NCBI GenBank assembly: GCA_029939015.1
Contig: JAOZTV010000139.1
Coordinates: 1 to 8,001, forward strand
Direction: 5' to 3'
Length of the DNA: 8,001 nucleotides
Source: Candidatus Aminicenantota bacterium
Lineage (GTDB): Bacteria > Acidobacteriota > Aminicenantia > UBA2199
Shown here: piece after piece, positions 5,981 through 8,001 of the stretch
Layout: the number at the start of each line of letters is the position of its first letter
Numbering within the stretch: position 1 is the first letter of the stretch
Position numbers and translations under genes: made by a program
Notes under the pieces: generated by a model
What the model was told of the DNA's origin: nothing
The model's database searches: none
The model's input: only the letters and a program-made list of their open reading frames with translations

Positions 5981-7900
5981 ATGAATGAAAATAAAGAAAA
6001 TAAAAAAGTATTAGATGAAGTAAATTTTCCATCAGATATTAAAGGATTTTCAAATGAGAAACTTGAGGTTTTAGCGTCTGAAATAAGAAAAATAATTATT
6101 GAGGTTGTAGCACAGAGTGGTGGACATTTATCTTCCAATCTTGGTGTTGTTGATCTTACTTTAGCACTTCATAAGGTATTTGATTGTCCAAACGATAAAA
6201 TTATATGGGATGTTGGTCATCAATCATATACACATAAAATAATAACTGGCAGAAAAGACAAAATATATACAATCCGTAAAAAAGACGGTCTTATTGGATA
6301 TCCTGATATTTTTGAAAGTGAATATGATGCTTTAAATACCGGTCATGCTTCTACTTCAATTGCCTTTGCATCAGGAATGGCTGTAGCAAGTCAATATAAT
6401 AAAGAAAAAAAGCATATAATTGCTGTAATTGGAGATGGCTCTTTGACTGGTGGTGTAGCATTGGAGGCATTAAACCATATTGGTCAGTTAAAACAAAAAT
6501 TAATAATTATTTTAAATGATAATGAAATGTCGATTTCGCCAAATGTTGGTGGGATTTCCAAGCATCTTAGTTATCTTGTTGCCGGAAGGCCATATATTAG
6601 ACTCAAAGAAATGGTACAGGGAATATTAAAATATATACCAGGTATTGGAAAATCAATGGCTGAAATTGCCAAGAAAATTGAAGTACTTGCTAGATCAATG
6701 ATGGTACCAGGCTCACTTTTTGATGAACTCGGAATTAAATATATTGGGCCAATAGATGGACATAATTATAAAGAGATGTTAAAAGAGTTTGAAGAAGCTA
6801 AGAAATATGATTATCCTGTATTATTGCATGTTGTAACTAAAAAAGGATATGGTTATAAACCCGCTATGGATGATCCCAGTTCATTTCACTCTTCAGCTCC
6901 TTTTGAAATAGCCAATGGACAATTTAAAAAATCAGGTAGTATCCCTTCATATTCAAAGGTATTTGGACAAACTGTTTTGAAAATAGTCAAAGAGGATGAA
7001 AAAGTAATTGCAATTACAGCAGCAATGCCTTCAGGAACCGGGCTTGATATGGTACAAAAAGAAAAACCTGAGAAATTTTTTGATGTTGGAATTGCCGAGC
7101 AGTATATGTTTGACTTTGCAGGTGGACTATCTCTCGAAGGCTTAAAACCTGTAATAGGAATTTATTCAACTTTTCTACAACGTGCAATAGATCAGGTGGC
7201 TCATGATATAGCCTTGATGAAAATACCTATAGTTGTAGGAATAGATAGAGCTGGACTTGTCGGCGGAGATGGACCAACTCATCAGGGCATATATGATATT
7301 GCTTTTTTAAGACCAATTCCCAATATTGTTATACTGGCACCTAAGGATGAAAATGAATTACAGCATATGATATATACAGCTGTCAATTCAAAGAAATCCG
7401 TTTTTATAAGATATCCTAAAGAACCAGGTCAGGGTGTTAAGATGGATGAGGAACTCAAAGAAATACCCATTGGAAAGAGTGAAATTATAAGAGAGGGAAA
7501 GGATGCCGTATTATTGGTAGTAGGTACCTTGGTATCAAGGGCTATTGATGCCGCTGAAAAATTATTAAATGAAGATAAACTTGATGTGACAATTGTAAAC
7601 ATAAGGTCTATACAACCTATTGATAAAGAATTAATAGTAAATTATATTAAGAAAACCAAAAAAGTAATAACAGTTGAAGACGGTATTAAAAGTGGTGGAT
7701 TGAGTACTATTATCAGAGAACTTTTGATATCTGAACAGATTAAAAAAACAAATATTCTTTCTCTCGGGGTATCTGAAGAAATAATTGAAGTTGCAACAAG
7801 AGAAGAACTCCTTGATCAATATCATCTTAATGCAGAAGGGATTTATAAAGAAGCAAAAGAATTTCTTAAAAAAAGTAAAATATCGTTTTTGAAATTATGA
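5981..7900 (+). CDS. dxs: 1-deoxy-D-xylulose-5-phosphate synthase
   Basis: A thiamine-diphosphate enzyme that condenses pyruvate and glyceraldehyde 3-phosphate to DXP, the entry step of the MEP isoprenoid pathway. The 639 residues are full length. The N-terminal ThDP domain has SGGHL with His49, GHQ with His80, and GDGSLTGG (151-158) with the Mg ligands Asp152 and Asn181 (NDNEMS). The conserved TKKGYGY is present. The second domain has GIAEQ with the catalytic Glu373 (E370 in E. coli), STFLQRA, and IDRAGLVGGDGPTHQG containing the Arg, Asp and His of the substrate pocket, followed by RYPKEPGQG. The C-terminal transketolase domain closes the protein. One oddity is that the His usually following GIAEQ is Tyr375, with MFD in place of the usual AVT. 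The ATG lies one base after the prenyl synthase stop, with a weak AGG at 5968-5970, so translation is probably coupled. The assignment is secure. Confidence 0.97.
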   Translation: MNENKENKKVLDEVNFPSDIKGFSNEKLEVLASEIRKIIIEVVAQSGGHLSSNLGVVDLTLALHKVFDCPNDKIIWDVGHQSYTHKIITGRKDKIYTIRKKDGLIGYPDIFESEYDALNTGHASTSIAFASGMAVASQYNKEKKHIIAVIGDGSLTGGVALEALNHIGQLKQKLIIILNDNEMSISPNVGGISKHLSYLVAGRPYIRLKEMVQGILKYIPGIGKSMAEIAKKIEVLARSMMVPGSLFDELGIKYIGPIDGHNYKEMLKEFEEAKKYDYPVLLHVVTKKGYGYKPAMDDPSSFHSSAPFEIANGQFKKSGSIPSYSKVFGQTVLKIVKEDEKVIAITAAMPSGTGLDMVQKEKPEKFFDVGIAEQYMFDFAGGLSLEGLKPVIGIYSTFLQRAIDQVAHDIALMKIPIVVGIDRAGLVGGDGPTHQGIYDIAFLRPIPNIVILAPKDENELQHMIYTAVNSKKSVFIRYPKEPGQGVKMDEELKEIPIGKSEIIREGKDAVLLVVGTLVSRAIDAAEKLLNEDKLDVTIVNIRSIQPIDKELIVNYIKKTKKVITVEDGIKSGGLSTIIRELLISEQIKKTNILSLGVSEEIIEVATREELLDQYHLNAEGIYKEAKEFLKKSKISFLKL

Positions 7901-7950
7901 AAGTCTTTGTGATATTAACCATGAAAATACTATTTAAGTTTGTTCATTAA

Positions 7951-8001
7951 TTATTTGATTTTTTTAAGTATATCCTCAGTTGTGATACGATTTATACATT
8001 T
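7951..8001 (-). CDS. C-terminal end of a minus-strand gene (partial), product unknown
   Basis: The only open minus-strand frame entering from the right edge reads KCINRITTEDILKKIK followed by TAA (7951-7953). The two other minus frames stop within the first few codons (TAA at 7993-7995) or by about 24 bases (TGA). The amphipathic EDILKKIK ending is typical of a helical protein C-terminus. The gene would be convergent to dxs with 50 bases between the stops and no obvious terminator hairpin. Too little is visible to name a family, and a chance open frame of 17 codons cannot be excluded. Confidence 0.42.
   Translation of the reverse strand, partial: KCINRITTEDILKKIK

Noticed and set aside
7631..7825. 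Minus-strand open frame of 64 codons
   Set aside because: It is antisense to the conserved C-terminal domain of dxs, with a Phe/Tyr-rich low-complexity product.
7897..7950. 17-codon plus-strand ORF (starts MKVFVILTMK) overlapping the dxs stop by ATGA
   Set aside because: The overlap looks like translational coupling, but the peptide is too short to support, has no family resemblance, and ATGA overlaps arise easily at a TGA stop preceded by A.

Overview
The window is a strongly A+T-rich bacterial segment (roughly 70% A+T by eye) using the standard code, with TGG tryptophan and TAA/TGA stops. The organism is Gram-negative in architecture, because it encodes an outer-membrane beta-barrel of the BamA/TamA class with a signal peptide and a terminal phenylalanine. 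It is probably motile and chemotactic (a complete methyl-accepting chemotaxis protein), and it makes isoprenoids by the non-mevalonate route (DXS). These traits fit a low-GC diderm such as a spirochaete or a similar lineage, but nothing in the window fixes the phylum.

Layout, left to right. Positions 1-33 hold what looks like the last codons of an upstream gene, overlapping by ATGA the start of a UbiA-family membrane prenyltransferase (30-929) whose motifs match decaprenyl-phosphate phosphoribosyltransferases. After 24 bases comes a TTG-started helical-repeat protein of unknown function (954-1613). Its stop codon directly abuts the stop codon of a convergent gene, a NIT-domain chemotaxis receptor (1614-3674, minus). 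That receptor has its own recognisable sigma-70-type promoter in the 194-base gap before the next minus-strand gene, a POTRA-less BamA/TamA-like outer-membrane barrel (3869-4960). A 155-base divergent promoter region follows. Then comes a two-gene plus-strand operon, a short-chain polyprenyl (farnesyl) diphosphate synthase (5116-5979) and 1-deoxy-D-xylulose-5-phosphate synthase (5981-7900), separated by one base. The right end holds the apparent C-terminus of a minus-strand gene running off the window.

How the genes relate: dxs starts the MEP pathway and the prenyl synthase elongates its C5 products, so the right-hand operon supplies prenyl diphosphates. The left-hand UbiA enzyme would use a longer polyprenyl phosphate as acceptor, so the two ends share a lipid-carrier theme but lie in separate transcription units. 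The receptor and the barrel are not obviously linked to this theme.

The main points for a second look are: a perfect extended -10 placed so that the ispA-type mRNA would be leaderless; a good promoter with an about 13-nt leader and a homopolymer in its spacer ahead of the receptor gene; an 11-A tract in the receptor tail just before a candidate CheR/CheB tether; and a His-to-Tyr change beside the catalytic Glu of DXS. I found no CRISPR array, tRNA, rRNA, insertion sequence or defence system, and no convincing novel multi-gene system.
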